DNA of 64,000 bases, taken from contig NZ_JADCKQ010000010.1 in NCBI RefSeq assembly GCF_016123485.1, positions 1 to 64,000 on the forward strand, written 5' to 3'. This stretch comes from Halocynthiibacter styelae. Lineage in GTDB: Bacteria; Pseudomonadota; Alphaproteobacteria; Rhodobacterales; Rhodobacteraceae. The first letter of the stretch is position 1. Every line of letters starts with the position of its first letter. The position numbers and the translations under genes are program-made. Below are positions 35,537-43,387 of this stretch, one piece after another. Under the pieces are notes generated by a model that saw only the letters and a list, made by a program, of their open reading frames with translations, ran no database searches and was not told where the DNA came from.

Positions 35537-36316
35537 TTATTCTTGCTGACCGAGGAACATCAGCAGGAACTGGAACATGTTCAGGAAAGCCAGATAGAGG
35601 CTCATTGCGCCATCAATCGCAGCTTTGTTCAGCCACTCCTGGTCGCCATGCATTGCGTGGGCAACATATGTGTTTTTGATGTCCTGTGTGTAGAACGCTG
35701 TCAGGCCTGCGAAAAGCACAACGCCGATGGCGGAAACTGCAAGTGTCAGAACGCTGGATTGCAGGAACATATTCAGGACCATTGCAATGATCAGGCCGAT
35801 CACGCCCATCATCAGGAAGCCGCCCATAGCGGACAGGTCACGTTTGGTCACATAGCCCCAGATGGAAAGGGATGCGAATGCAATGGATGTCACAAGGAAA
35901 GTCTGAACGATAGACGCATCCGTATAAACAAGGAAGATTGAGCTAAGCGACAGGCCGATGACAGACGCAAAGATGAAGAAGCCCAGTTGCACGCCTGCGG
36001 AAGACGCGCGACGCATGATTGCGCCCCAGCCGAAAAACAGGAAAGCCAGCGGACCAAAGGCGATGACCCAGCGCAGCGGCGACATGTAAATTGCTTCGCC
36101 CAGACCGGTCAGATACTGACCTTCGCGCAGCGCAACAGTGGCACCTGTTGGGTCAGAGGTTACAGCAAGACCAGCAATAGCCCATGCGGCCAGTGCTGTG
36201 ATCAGCATCCCGATGGACATGGTGCCGTAAACTTTATTCATATGGGCGCGCAGACCCGCATCAATTTCTGCTGCGCGGGCGCCGACGCGGACGTCTGACT
36301 GGTGATAGGTCGCCAT
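35537..36316 (-). CDS. Bax inhibitor-1/YccA family membrane protein
   Basis: 259 aa, seven membrane segments. The family features are the soluble N-terminus (RVGARAAEIDAGLRAHMNKVYGTMSIG), the SLSSIFLVYTDASIVQTFLVTSIAFASLSIWGYVTKRDLSAMGGF core, TAFYTQDIKNTY and the final helix FLNMFQFLLMFLG. It is related to the pH-sensitive calcium leak channel YetJ/BsYetJ and to YccA, a modulator of FtsH; the role in this organism is unproven. GGAGG precedes ATG 36316, so the longer start at 36364 is rejected. Confidence 0.93.
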   Translation of the reverse strand: MATYHQSDVRVGARAAEIDAGLRAHMNKVYGTMSIGMLITALAAWAIAGLAVTSDPTGATVALREGQYLTGLGEAIYMSPLRWVIAFGPLAFLFFGWGAIMRRASSAGVQLGFFIFASVIGLSLSSIFLVYTDASIVQTFLVTSIAFASLSIWGYVTKRDLSAMGGFLMMGVIGLIIAMVLNMFLQSSVLTLAVSAIGVVLFAGLTAFYTQDIKNTYVAHAMHGDQEWLNKAAIDGAMSLYLAFLNMFQFLLMFLGQQE

Positions 36317-36348
36317 TAGGGGGCCTCCGGTTGGTAACAATTGACAGC

Positions 36349-36395
36349 AAAACGCCGCCTTCACTGTGAAATATGGGTGAAGACGGCGCGTTTTT
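36349..36395. terminator. Hairpin between the DUF1127 and BI-1 genes
   Basis: AAAACGCCG...CTTCA and TGAAG...CGGCG(C)GTTTTT form a long imperfect stem with flanking A and T runs, between the BI-1 start and the DUF1127 stop. It can act as terminator for the leftward DUF1127 gene. Confidence 0.55.
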
Positions 36396-36418
36396 CAAGG
36401 ATTTCCGGTGCCGGATGA

Positions 36419-36637
36419 TCAGAAGATCCGGTGTGCCTCGGTGTGAGCTGCGCGGGCGGAAACACCAATGTCTTCCAGCAGATGGTCGTCCAGATGTGCC
36501 AGGGCGCGACGCTGACGCATCACAGAAGCCATTTTCGCAAAACGTGCAAAGATTGAAGTGGCCTGAGGGCGTGCATTCGCATAGGCCGCAAAATCTGCAT
36601 AAGAAGTAACGGCGGTTACAGTAGCAGTATGTGTCAT
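36419..36637 (-). CDS. DUF1127 family small protein
   Basis: 72 aa. The conserved C-terminal box RQRRALAHLDDHLLEDIGVSARAAHTEAHRIF is the YjiS/DUF1127 signature found in many alphaproteobacteria, where small arginine-rich versions affect RNA turnover and phosphate or stress responses; this one carries an extra N-terminal 40 residues. ATG 36637 was chosen over the longer form. It is divergent from a LysR gene 126 bp away, which may regulate it. Confidence 0.9.
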   Translation of the reverse strand: MTHTATVTAVTSYADFAAYANARPQATSIFARFAKMASVMRQRRALAHLDDHLLEDIGVSARAAHTEAHRIF

Positions 36638-36689
36638 AGTTCCGTTCCATTCATGTTTTGTGAAGCATCGGCTTCGTTTCATCATATTA

Positions 36690-36753
36690 CTTGATGTATA
36701 TGTCATTCCGTGCTTGATATTGGAAATGAATGTTTATCAGGGTATACATCAAG
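36690..36753. promoter_or_regulatory. Paired LysR-type half-operators between DUF1127 and lysR
   Basis: CTTGATGTATA (36690-36700) and its exact inverted copy TATACATCAAG (36743-36753), 42 bp apart, lie in the divergent promoter region. A further CTTGATAT copy is at 36713-36720. The arrangement suggests binding of the LysR protein encoded at 36763 at two positions, with DNA looping. Confidence 0.6.
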
Positions 36754-36762
36754 GATTGTGAT

Positions 36763-37617
36763 ATGTCGCGTAATATTGATCTGACAGCTTTACGCAGTTT
36801 TGTTGCTGTTGCGGATGCGGGTGGTGTCACCAAGGCTGCGGGTTTCCTGCATCTGACGCAATCCGCGGTTTCCATGCAGTTAAAGCGCCTGGAGGAATCA
36901 CTGAATGTGTCTTTGCTTGATCGGTCGTCCCGTCAGGTGGCTTTGACGGCCTCCGGTGAGCAATTGCTCAGCTATGCCCGGCGCATGCTGGCCCTGAATG
37001 ACGAAGTCTATGGCAAGCTGACACATCAGTCATATGAGGGCGAGTTCATTCTCGGTGTTCCGCATGATATTGTGTATCCGGGAATTCCTGGGGTGCTGCA
37101 GCGCTTTCATGCGGAATATCCGCGTATGAAGGTGCAGTTGATCTCTTCATATACAACGAAACTGAAGTCACTTTTTGCGCAGGGTGAATGCGATGTAATC
37201 GTCACGACCGAAAACTCTGCGGGGGAGGGTGCGGAAGTTCTGGCTGAACGACCACTGGTCTGGGTCGGTGCCCCTGGCGGACAGGCGTGGAAAAGTCGCC
37301 CCTTGCGTTTGGCTTTTGAACACAACTGCATTTTCCGGCAGGGATCACAGCGAGCGCTTGACCGGGCGGGTATCCCCTGGGAAATGGCGGTGGAAAGTGA
37401 AAGTTCACGTACAATTGAGGCCTCGGTCAATGCGGATCTTGCAGTACACGCCGTGATTGAAGGAATGCATGGTCCGCGCATGGAAGAGGTTGACCACGGC
37501 GGGACCCTTCCTGAACTGGAAAGCACCAAAATCAACCTATACGTGACTGAGGTGGATCGCGGGCCGGTCTGTGAAGCAATGGCCCAGCTTTTGCGTGGTG
37601 CATTCAACGCATTGTAA
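36763..37617 (+). CDS. LysR-family transcriptional regulator
   Basis: 284 aa. HTH: DLTALRSFVAVADAGGVTKAAGFLHLTQSAVSMQLKRLEESL, then the type 2 periplasmic-binding effector domain (FILGVPHDIVYPGIPGVLQRFHAEYPRMKVQLI, GECDVIVTTENSAGEG). The family pattern is that of CbbR/CysB-like activators with small-molecule inducers; the inducer is unknown. Start ATG 36763 with AAGGATTG upstream. The paired half-sites in the adjoining promoter suggest it controls the divergent DUF1127 gene and itself. Confidence 0.92.
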   Translation: MSRNIDLTALRSFVAVADAGGVTKAAGFLHLTQSAVSMQLKRLEESLNVSLLDRSSRQVALTASGEQLLSYARRMLALNDEVYGKLTHQSYEGEFILGVPHDIVYPGIPGVLQRFHAEYPRMKVQLISSYTTKLKSLFAQGECDVIVTTENSAGEGAEVLAERPLVWVGAPGGQAWKSRPLRLAFEHNCIFRQGSQRALDRAGIPWEMAVESESSRTIEASVNADLAVHAVIEGMHGPRMEEVDHGGTLPELESTKINLYVTEVDRGPVCEAMAQLLRGAFNAL

Positions 37618-37636
37618 TCTATGCCATATAGTAAGG

Positions 37637-38611
37637 TCAGACCTCTGTAGGCTGGGGGGTAATTACAATTTTACCTGTAGACTTTCGCTCCTTTAGCAGG
37701 GTCAGGGCTTTGTCTGTATCTTTCAGCGTAAAGTGATGGTTCACATTTGCGCTGATCTTCCTCTCAGCAGCCCATTGCAGAATTTGTGCGCCGGATTCCC
37801 GGACTTTCTGCGGGGCAAATTTCCAATAAGCGCTCCAGTTTACGCCAATCAGGTCAATATTCTTCACAAGCGTATGGTTGGGTTTGAATGTGGGGAGATC
37901 GCCGCTGGCAAAGCCAATCAGCAGAAAGCGTGCGCCTGGATTGCATGCGCGAAACGCGGCTTCCGCCTGTGCGCCGCCAACGGCATCATAGACAACATCA
38001 GCGCGCCCGGCTGCAATCACAGCGTCTCGTATGTCATCCGTTTCCGAGTCTATAGTGATATCCGCGCCGGCGTTTCGGGCCGCTTCAAGTTTCGTTTCGC
38101 CGCGTGCGACGGCTATAACGCGCGCACCAAGGATTTTGCCCAAAGTGACGGCGCTTAAACCGACACCCCCTGACGCTCCCAGAACCACAAGCGTTTCACC
38201 GGGCTGCAGTCGCGCACGTTGTGTCAGTGCGATGTGGCTGGTTCCCCAGGCAACCTGTAACCCGGCGGCATCTGTGAATGACAGGTTATCAGGAAGAATC
38301 AGACAGCGATTGGCGGGGGCGATGGCCTGTTCGGCAAAGCCGCCCTGGCCAGAATATACGGCGACGCGCTTGTTCTTCATCTCCTGGCTGACGTCCGGGC
38401 CGCAGGCTTCAATCGTCCCGGCCAACTCCATGCCAGGCGTGAAAGGAAGTGGGGGTGTGTCCTGGTAGCGCCCCTTCAGCAGCAGAAGGTCAGAAAAGTT
38501 AACGGCTGCTGCAGCTGTTCGAATGCGGACTTCGCCAGAGCGCGGGGCTGGTGTCTCAAGGTCCTGCAGTTTGGGGGCTTTATCAAAGGATATAACGCGA
38601 TAGCTTAGCAT
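37637..38611 (-). CDS. NADPH:quinone oxidoreductase family protein (zinc-independent MDR)
   Basis: 324 aa medium-chain dehydrogenase/reductase. N-terminal GroES-like domain (RIRTAAAAVNFSDLLLLKGRYQ..., PFTPGMELAGTIEACG), Rossmann motif LVVLGASGGVGLSAVTLGKILGARVIAVARG and end block STGKIVITP. The VNFSDLLLLKG and lack of zinc-ligand cysteines match the quinone oxidoreductase (QOR) group. It would reduce quinones or enones with NADPH. It is convergent with the LysR gene. Confidence 0.9.
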   Translation of the reverse strand: MLSYRVISFDKAPKLQDLETPAPRSGEVRIRTAAAAVNFSDLLLLKGRYQDTPPLPFTPGMELAGTIEACGPDVSQEMKNKRVAVYSGQGGFAEQAIAPANRCLILPDNLSFTDAAGLQVAWGTSHIALTQRARLQPGETLVVLGASGGVGLSAVTLGKILGARVIAVARGETKLEAARNAGADITIDSETDDIRDAVIAAGRADVVYDAVGGAQAEAAFRACNPGARFLLIGFASGDLPTFKPNHTLVKNIDLIGVNWSAYWKFAPQKVRESGAQILQWAAERKISANVNHHFTLKDTDKALTLLKERKSTGKIVITPQPTEV

Positions 38612-39015
38612 GGGTCCGCCAGTTTCTTAGGGCATTTGCGTAAGGTTTAGCAGAGCGCTTTATCGCTGCGAACTACAATTTGCCCTGCAGGTTTCAGGGT
38701 AAAGGGATTGTTTCTGATTTGGCAGTGAGTGTCTTCTCGGAGACCCGATTCGCAAAATGCAACAATCATCGGATCAGCCAGGTTGCGTTTTGCCATGCAA
38801 AATGCAAAACACGCTATGCGCGAATTTTATCAATTGGTTTAAGTTTATTGTCAATGGTCGGCCTAACCTGGCCATTTAGCTAATTCAACCGGAAGAATTT
38901 CGGTGGTAGTCTGTAGAAGGCGACAAAAAGGCGCTGACGAATTAAAAAAATCATCAAAACTCACACCTGGCATGGAAATTGCTTACTATGTGAGTCAGGG
39001 AAAAGGAGTATGGTA
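38612..39015. other. 404-bp intergenic region with a TTTTGC/GCAAAA palindrome and a sigma-54-type promoter
   Basis: No credible gene. The left part is upstream of the leftward quinone oxidoreductase gene. At 38788-38802, TTTTGC and GCAAAA flank CAT, with additional GCAAAATGC copies at 38752-38760 and 38797-38805, an operator-like array. The right part holds a near-consensus sigma-54 promoter (38967-38983) for the XRE gene. The rest shows nothing I can interpret. Confidence 0.6.
38967..38983 (+). promoter_or_regulatory. Sigma-54-type (-24/-12) promoter
   Basis: CTGGCATGGAAATTGCT matches YTGGCACGRNNNTTGCW at 16 of 17 positions. The GG (38969-38970) and GC (38981-38982) are separated by exactly 10 bp, as sigma-54 requires. 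It is 33 bp upstream of the XRE gene start, giving a short leader with the ribosome binding site. Confidence 0.75.
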
Positions 39016-39390
39016 ATGAAGCACCCTGTAGACGTACATGTTGGTAAACGCGTCAGACATCGCCGCTGGATGGTCGGAATGACACAACAGCAACTGGCAG
39101 AGAAAGTTGGAATTAAGTTTCAGCAAATTCAGAAATATGAAACCGGAATGAACCGGGTGAGTGCCTCTCGCCTCTGGGACATTTCTGATGCACTTGACGT
39201 GCCCGTGGCATATTTTTTTGAGGGGCTTCGTGATACCGCTGAAGAGGAAGTCAGCGCAAATACGACGGTCCCCGGTGATCTGCTTGCGGATAAAGAAGCC
39301 CTTGAACTTATTCGTTCGTACTATTCCATTCCGGAAAACCAGCGACGTCGTTTGTTTGACCTCGCCCGCGTCCTGAGTGACGCTGCATGA
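39016..39390 (+). CDS. XRE-family transcriptional regulator (SinR-like)
   Basis: 124 aa. The HTH is VGKRVRHRRWMVGMTQQQLAEKVGIKFQQIQKYETGMNRVSASRLWDISDALDVPVAYFFEG, a type common in alphaproteobacteria, and a short C-terminal helical region (ALELIRSYYSIPENQRRRLFDLARVL) that probably dimerises. ATG 39016 is preferred because AAGGAG lies 8 nt upstream; ATG 39010 would have almost no spacing. A near-perfect sigma-54 promoter lies just upstream and a terminator just downstream. Confidence 0.9.
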   Translation: MKHPVDVHVGKRVRHRRWMVGMTQQQLAEKVGIKFQQIQKYETGMNRVSASRLWDISDALDVPVAYFFEGLRDTAEEEVSANTTVPGDLLADKEALELIRSYYSIPENQRRRLFDLARVLSDAA

Positions 39391-39396
39391 AATTGA

Positions 39397-39429
39397 AACG
39401 TGCCGTCTGGTGATGGCGCGTTGATTTTT
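39397..39429 (+). terminator. Terminator after the XRE gene
   Basis: AACGTGCC (39397-39404) pairs with GGCGCGTT (39415-39422, one G-T pair), followed by GATTTTTG. Confidence 0.6.
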
Positions 39430-39435
39430 GTAATT

Positions 39436-39471
39436 CCGCATGTCAGGCGTATGTAAGCCAATGACATGCGG
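39436..39471 (+). promoter_or_regulatory. Stem-loop masking the hisN ribosome binding site
   Basis: Perfect 10-bp inverted repeat CCGCATGTCA (39436-39445) and TGACATGCGG (39462-39471), 16-nt loop. Its 3' arm ends in GG, the first bases of the GGAG (39470-39473) that lies 6 nt before the hisN ATG. Pairing would partly hide the ribosome binding site, or alternatively the element is a protein operator. Confidence 0.5.
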
Positions 39472-39479
39472 AGCATTTA

Positions 39480-40289
39480 ATGAAAAACTTCCCTGACGCC
39501 GAGGTGGCATCTCTTAAGTCCTGTGCAATCGCGCTGGCAGAGGCCGCCCGGCCGCGGACCCTGGAACATTTTCGTTCCGCTGGTTTGTCCGCAGAAAACA
39601 AGCTTAAAGACAGCTTTGATCCGGTAACTGTCGCTGATCGCGCAGCAGAGAAAGCTATGCGTGATGTTCTCGCTGAATTACGTCCGGATGACGCGATCTT
39701 TGGCGAAGAATTTGGCCGTAAAGAAGGGACATCGGGCCTGACCTGGGTATTGGACCCAATTGACGGAACACGCAGCTATATCAGCGGAACACCGACCTGG
39801 GGGGTGTTGATTGCCGTCGGCGACGAAAATGGCCCTGTGCTGGGGATCATTGATCAGCCGTATATTGGTGAACGCTTCTTTGGTGGCTTTGGTGAAGCTT
39901 TCTGTGACGGCCCTTTGGGGGTGCGTGCGTTGAAAACCTCGGATATTTCGGATCTTTCCGAAGCGACCTTGTTCACAACCTTCCCCGAAGTCGGGACAGA
40001 AGCTGAACGTCAGGGGTTTGAGACCGTGCGCGATCAGGTGCAGCTGACCCGTTACGGCACGGATTGCTATGCCTATGCGCTTGTCGCGGCCGGACAGGTG
40101 GAACTGGTGATCGAAGCCGGCCTGAATGCTTATGATGTGCAGGGGCCGATTGCGGTGATCGAAGCAGCAGGTGGCGTCGTGACCAACTGGCAGGGCGGCC
40201 CGGCCCATGAGGGTGGTCAGATCCTTGCGGCAGCGAATGCAGAAATTCACGCCAAAGCCCTTGCCCTGCTCAAGCCATTTGCGGGCTGA
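39480..40289 (+). CDS. hisN: Inositol monophosphatase family protein, probable histidinol-phosphatase
   Basis: 269 aa. IMPase metal-binding motifs: GEEFGRKEG (Glu), WVLDPIDGTRSYISGTP (Asp-x-Ile-Asp-Gly-Thr) and the C-terminal AYDVQGPIAVIEAAGGVVTNW (WD/GPI block). The sequence is nearest to the alphaproteobacterial HisN group that dephosphorylates histidinol phosphate; an inositol or sulfate-nucleotide phosphatase role is possible. An SD (GGAG) is overlapped by a stem-loop. It is followed by a bidirectional terminator. Confidence 0.85.
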   Translation: MKNFPDAEVASLKSCAIALAEAARPRTLEHFRSAGLSAENKLKDSFDPVTVADRAAEKAMRDVLAELRPDDAIFGEEFGRKEGTSGLTWVLDPIDGTRSYISGTPTWGVLIAVGDENGPVLGIIDQPYIGERFFGGFGEAFCDGPLGVRALKTSDISDLSEATLFTTFPEVGTEAERQGFETVRDQVQLTRYGTDCYAYALVAAGQVELVIEAGLNAYDVQGPIAVIEAAGGVVTNWQGGPAHEGGQILAAANAEIHAKALALLKPFAG

Positions 40290-40298
40290 TAGATATAG

Positions 40299-40326
40299 GA
40301 TCAGAGCGGGACTTCCCGCTCTGATC
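40299..40326. terminator. Bidirectional terminator between hisN and betC
   Basis: Perfect 12-bp stem (40299-40310 with 40315-40326), loop ACTT. Convergent hisN and betC both end close to it. Confidence 0.8.
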
Positions 40327-40339
40327 TGTTTGTTTCCGG

Positions 40340-41851
40340 TTATTCGCCGCGCGGAAAGCGTTTGCTTTCCTCCAGGTTGTCCAGATTCATATGGTTGCGC
40401 ATATAGCGTTCTGACGCTTTCTGAAGCGGCTGATAATCCCACGGGAAATAAGCCCCGTTGCGCAGCGCTTCATAAACCACCCAGCGGCGCGCCTGACTTT
40501 CCCGGACTTCATTGTCATAGGCCGCCAGATCCCAGCGCTCGCCCGCTTCTGCGCGGAACGATGCGGCAACCTCTGCGTGCCCCGGATCTTCTGCCAGGTT
40601 GGTCAATTCATGTGGATCCTTGTCCAGATTGAACAGCTGATCCGGATCAAGCGCGCAGCGATTGTACTTCCACGGCCCCTGGCGCAGGGATACAAGCGGC
40701 GCATAGCTGGCTTCGGCTGCGTATTCCATGGCCACGGGGGATGCGCGTTCCTCACCGCGTGTCAGGGGCAGCAGGCTTTCACCATCCACCCAGGGGCTGA
40801 TCTCATCCAGGGAAACGCCGGCGATATCCGCAAGGGTTGGTGTTACATCCAGCGTAGAAACCGGGGTTTCGATCAGACCAGGTTCAAGGCCAGGGGCTGA
40901 AATCATCAGCGGCACACGTGCCGAGCCTTCATAGAAGTTCATTTTAAACCACAACCCACGCTCGCCCAGCATATCCCCATGGTCAGACACAAAGATAATG
41001 GTGGCTTCCTGGCGTGTCGTTTCAAGGATATCCAGCATCTCACCAACCTTATCATCCAGATAGGAAATATTGGCGAAATAGGCCCGGCGGGAGCGACGGA
41101 CATCTTCTTCGGTGATGTCAAAGTTACGCCAGTCATTGGCGTCAAAGATCCGCTTTGCGTGCGGGTCGTGATCCTCATAATCCCAGGTCGGGATTTCTGG
41201 TAGAAGATGTTCGCAATCCTCATAGAGATCCCAGTACTTTTTGCGGGCGACATAAGGATCATGCGGGTGGGTGAAGCTTGCGGTCAGGCACCAGGGGCGT
41301 TCATCATTGCCGCGCGCCAGATCATATAGTTTGGCGCAGGCGTTATAAGCGACCTCATCGTCATATTCCATCTGGTTGGAAATCTCAGCTACACCCGCGC
41401 CGGTGACGGATCCCATGTTGTGGTACCACCATTCAATACGCTCACCAGGTTTGCGGTAATCCGGGGTCCAGCCGAAATCAGCCGGATAGATATCGGTTGT
41501 CAGACGTTCTTCAAACCCATGCATCTGATCCGGGCCGACAAAGTGCATTTTGCCGGACAAAGCGGTGTAATATCCGGCGCGCCGCAGATGGTGGGCATAG
41601 GTCGGAATGTCGGAACGGAACTCAGCCGCATTGTCATAAACGCCTGTGCGGCGCGGAAGCTGACCGGACATAAATGAGGCCCGGCCCGGCGCGCACAGCG
41701 GGGATGCGGTGTAAGAATTCTTAAAGCGAGCTGACCGGGCTGCCAGCTTTTTCAGGTTCGGCGCATGTAACCAGTCTGCCGGACCATCGGGAAACAATGT
41801 GCCGTTACACTGATCTACCATGATGATGAGGATATTGGGCTGTTTTGTCAT
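40340..41851 (-). CDS. betC: Choline-sulfatase
   Basis: 503 aa, type I sulfatase. The formylglycine motif is CAPGRASF (Cys53 to Arg57; C-x-P/A-x-R form), followed by GKMHFVGPDQMHGFEERL and the metal site VSDHGDMLGERGLW. The C-terminal extension (ETWRRWVVYEALRNGAYFPWDYQPLQKASERYMRNHM-like) is specific to choline sulfatases. It releases choline and sulfate from choline-O-sulfate in the cytoplasm, giving substrate for glycine betaine synthesis. The divergent LysR gene is its cognate regulator. No betA, betB or choline-sulfate transporter is in the window. Confidence 0.95.
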   Translation of the reverse strand: MTKQPNILIIMVDQCNGTLFPDGPADWLHAPNLKKLAARSARFKNSYTASPLCAPGRASFMSGQLPRRTGVYDNAAEFRSDIPTYAHHLRRAGYYTALSGKMHFVGPDQMHGFEERLTTDIYPADFGWTPDYRKPGERIEWWYHNMGSVTGAGVAEISNQMEYDDEVAYNACAKLYDLARGNDERPWCLTASFTHPHDPYVARKKYWDLYEDCEHLLPEIPTWDYEDHDPHAKRIFDANDWRNFDITEEDVRRSRRAYFANISYLDDKVGEMLDILETTRQEATIIFVSDHGDMLGERGLWFKMNFYEGSARVPLMISAPGLEPGLIETPVSTLDVTPTLADIAGVSLDEISPWVDGESLLPLTRGEERASPVAMEYAAEASYAPLVSLRQGPWKYNRCALDPDQLFNLDKDPHELTNLAEDPGHAEVAASFRAEAGERWDLAAYDNEVRESQARRWVVYEALRNGAYFPWDYQPLQKASERYMRNHMNLDNLEESKRFPRGE

Positions 41852-41997
41852 TGATCGCGCTTCTTGTGTAAGTGGTGGAAGATCTGGCCCGTTTCAGGGC
41901 CGGATGGGTGGGCTGCTGCTGGTCTATCAGTGATCAGTTCCCCCGTCAGATTGTCATGATCTTTGCAATTCACTGATTTGAATAGTACAGAAGGCAA

Positions 41998-42921
41998 ATG
42001 TCTGACATTGGAAAAAGCTATACCTCATTTTTACGAAATGCGTCCGATCTGTATGCATTTTTAGTTGTGTGCCGTTTGGGGCGCATCGGCCAGGCCGCGC
42101 AAGAGTTGCGTATATCTCAGCCAAGTCTGAGCCAACGCATCCGCAATCTGGAAGGGGTCGTGGGGCGGCCATTGTTTGTACGCGTGGCGCGCGGAGTGGA
42201 GCTGACGGAAGCTGGTCGCATGCTGCATAAGGATCTGGAGGGTCCGTTTTCAGATGCCGCCAGGCATTTCGATGCATTCCTGAACAAAGACAACCGGAGA
42301 ACTGTTTCAATCTCTGTTGATTATGCATTCTCTCATGGTGTGCTCATTCCCGGCATGGCCCACATCAGGCAAGATGTCGGGAGTGACGTTGATATTCGTG
42401 TGATTGCATCGCAGGAACCTCTTAAAGGTGAAGGCCCGGAAGCGGATATAACGATTTTCATGTGTGACAAAGCCTTTGCGCCGGACAATGCGAAACGTCT
42501 GTTTCGGGAAGAAGTCAGCGCTGTTTGCAGTCCCGACTTTGCGCAAAAGCACCCAAAGATACGTACCCCGACAGATCTGCTGTCTGATCCCTCTCTATTG
42601 TTGCACTTGAGAACACCGGGTCACCCTGCGTCATGGTGTACATGGGATGAGTGGCTTACAGACTGTGGTGGGTTGAAGGCGCCTTTGCGCAGATTTACCG
42701 AGTACAACTCACATGAACTCGTCATGCGTTCGGTTCTGGATGGTGATGGCGTGGCCCTCGCCTGGCACGGTTTATCTGATGATCTTTTGCGTCGGGGCTG
42801 GATTGTGCCGTTATTCAGGAATCGGATCATGACGGGGCGCGGCTATTTTATTTGCCTGAACAATCCAGCGCCCGCCGCGGTCGTGCAGAGGGTATTTGAT
42901 GCAATTGTGTCGATGACCTGA
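41998..42921 (+). CDS. LysR-family regulator of choline sulfate use
   Basis: 307 aa. HTH: NASDLYAFLVVCRLGRIGQAAQELRISQPSLSQRIRNLEGVVGRPLFVRVARGVELTEAG. Its layout and its position divergent from betC match the choline-sulfate-utilisation regulators found next to betC in alphaproteobacteria. The effector domain includes RTVSISVDYAFSHGVLIPGMAHIRQDVG. It probably activates betC in response to choline sulfate or choline. Start ATG 41998. Confidence 0.9.
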   Translation: MSDIGKSYTSFLRNASDLYAFLVVCRLGRIGQAAQELRISQPSLSQRIRNLEGVVGRPLFVRVARGVELTEAGRMLHKDLEGPFSDAARHFDAFLNKDNRRTVSISVDYAFSHGVLIPGMAHIRQDVGSDVDIRVIASQEPLKGEGPEADITIFMCDKAFAPDNAKRLFREEVSAVCSPDFAQKHPKIRTPTDLLSDPSLLLHLRTPGHPASWCTWDEWLTDCGGLKAPLRRFTEYNSHELVMRSVLDGDGVALAWHGLSDDLLRRGWIVPLFRNRIMTGRGYFICLNNPAPAAVVQRVFDAIVSMT

Positions 42922-43065
42922 ACAGGTTGAATTCCTTTTTGCATTAATTTCATTTCATTGGGTGTTTATTATACCGCTTTTCCGTTTTATGCAGGCGATT
43001 GGGGTGCCCTGATGCCGGGTGCTCATATAATTTACATATTTTTTACAAAAGGTCGTAAAAGCCGC

Positions 43066-43093
43066 TTGTGGCCCGAATGAAACTGGGTTAGAT
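43066..43093 (+). promoter_or_regulatory. Promoter of the initiator tRNA
   Basis: TTGTGG (43066-43071) and TTAGAT (43088-43093), 16 bp apart, 14 bp before the tRNA. Good fit for a housekeeping promoter. Confidence 0.6.
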
Positions 43094-43106
43094 CACCCTC
43101 AATTGA

Positions 43107-43183
<77 letters not shown>

Positions 43184-43191
43184 CTAAAGCA

Positions 43192-43225
43192 AAGCCTCGT
43201 AGCGAAAGCTGCGGGGTTTTGTTCT
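43192..43225 (+). terminator. Terminator of the initiator tRNA gene
   Basis: 12-bp stem (43192-43203 with 43208-43219, three G-T pairs) around GAAA, followed by a T-rich tail. Confidence 0.75.
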
Positions 43226-43387
43226 TTCTGGCTCACTGTTTTCAAAATATGCACCTGGTTGAATATGTAATTCGACCTTGCTTCCGGATTTTCTGAACTC
43301 TCTCTGTGGTGGTCTGGCCGCCTGCCGCCTGAAAAAAGCAACACGTTGACCAGGGATTGACCTGCGAGGCGCGTCATAGTCTTTGAT

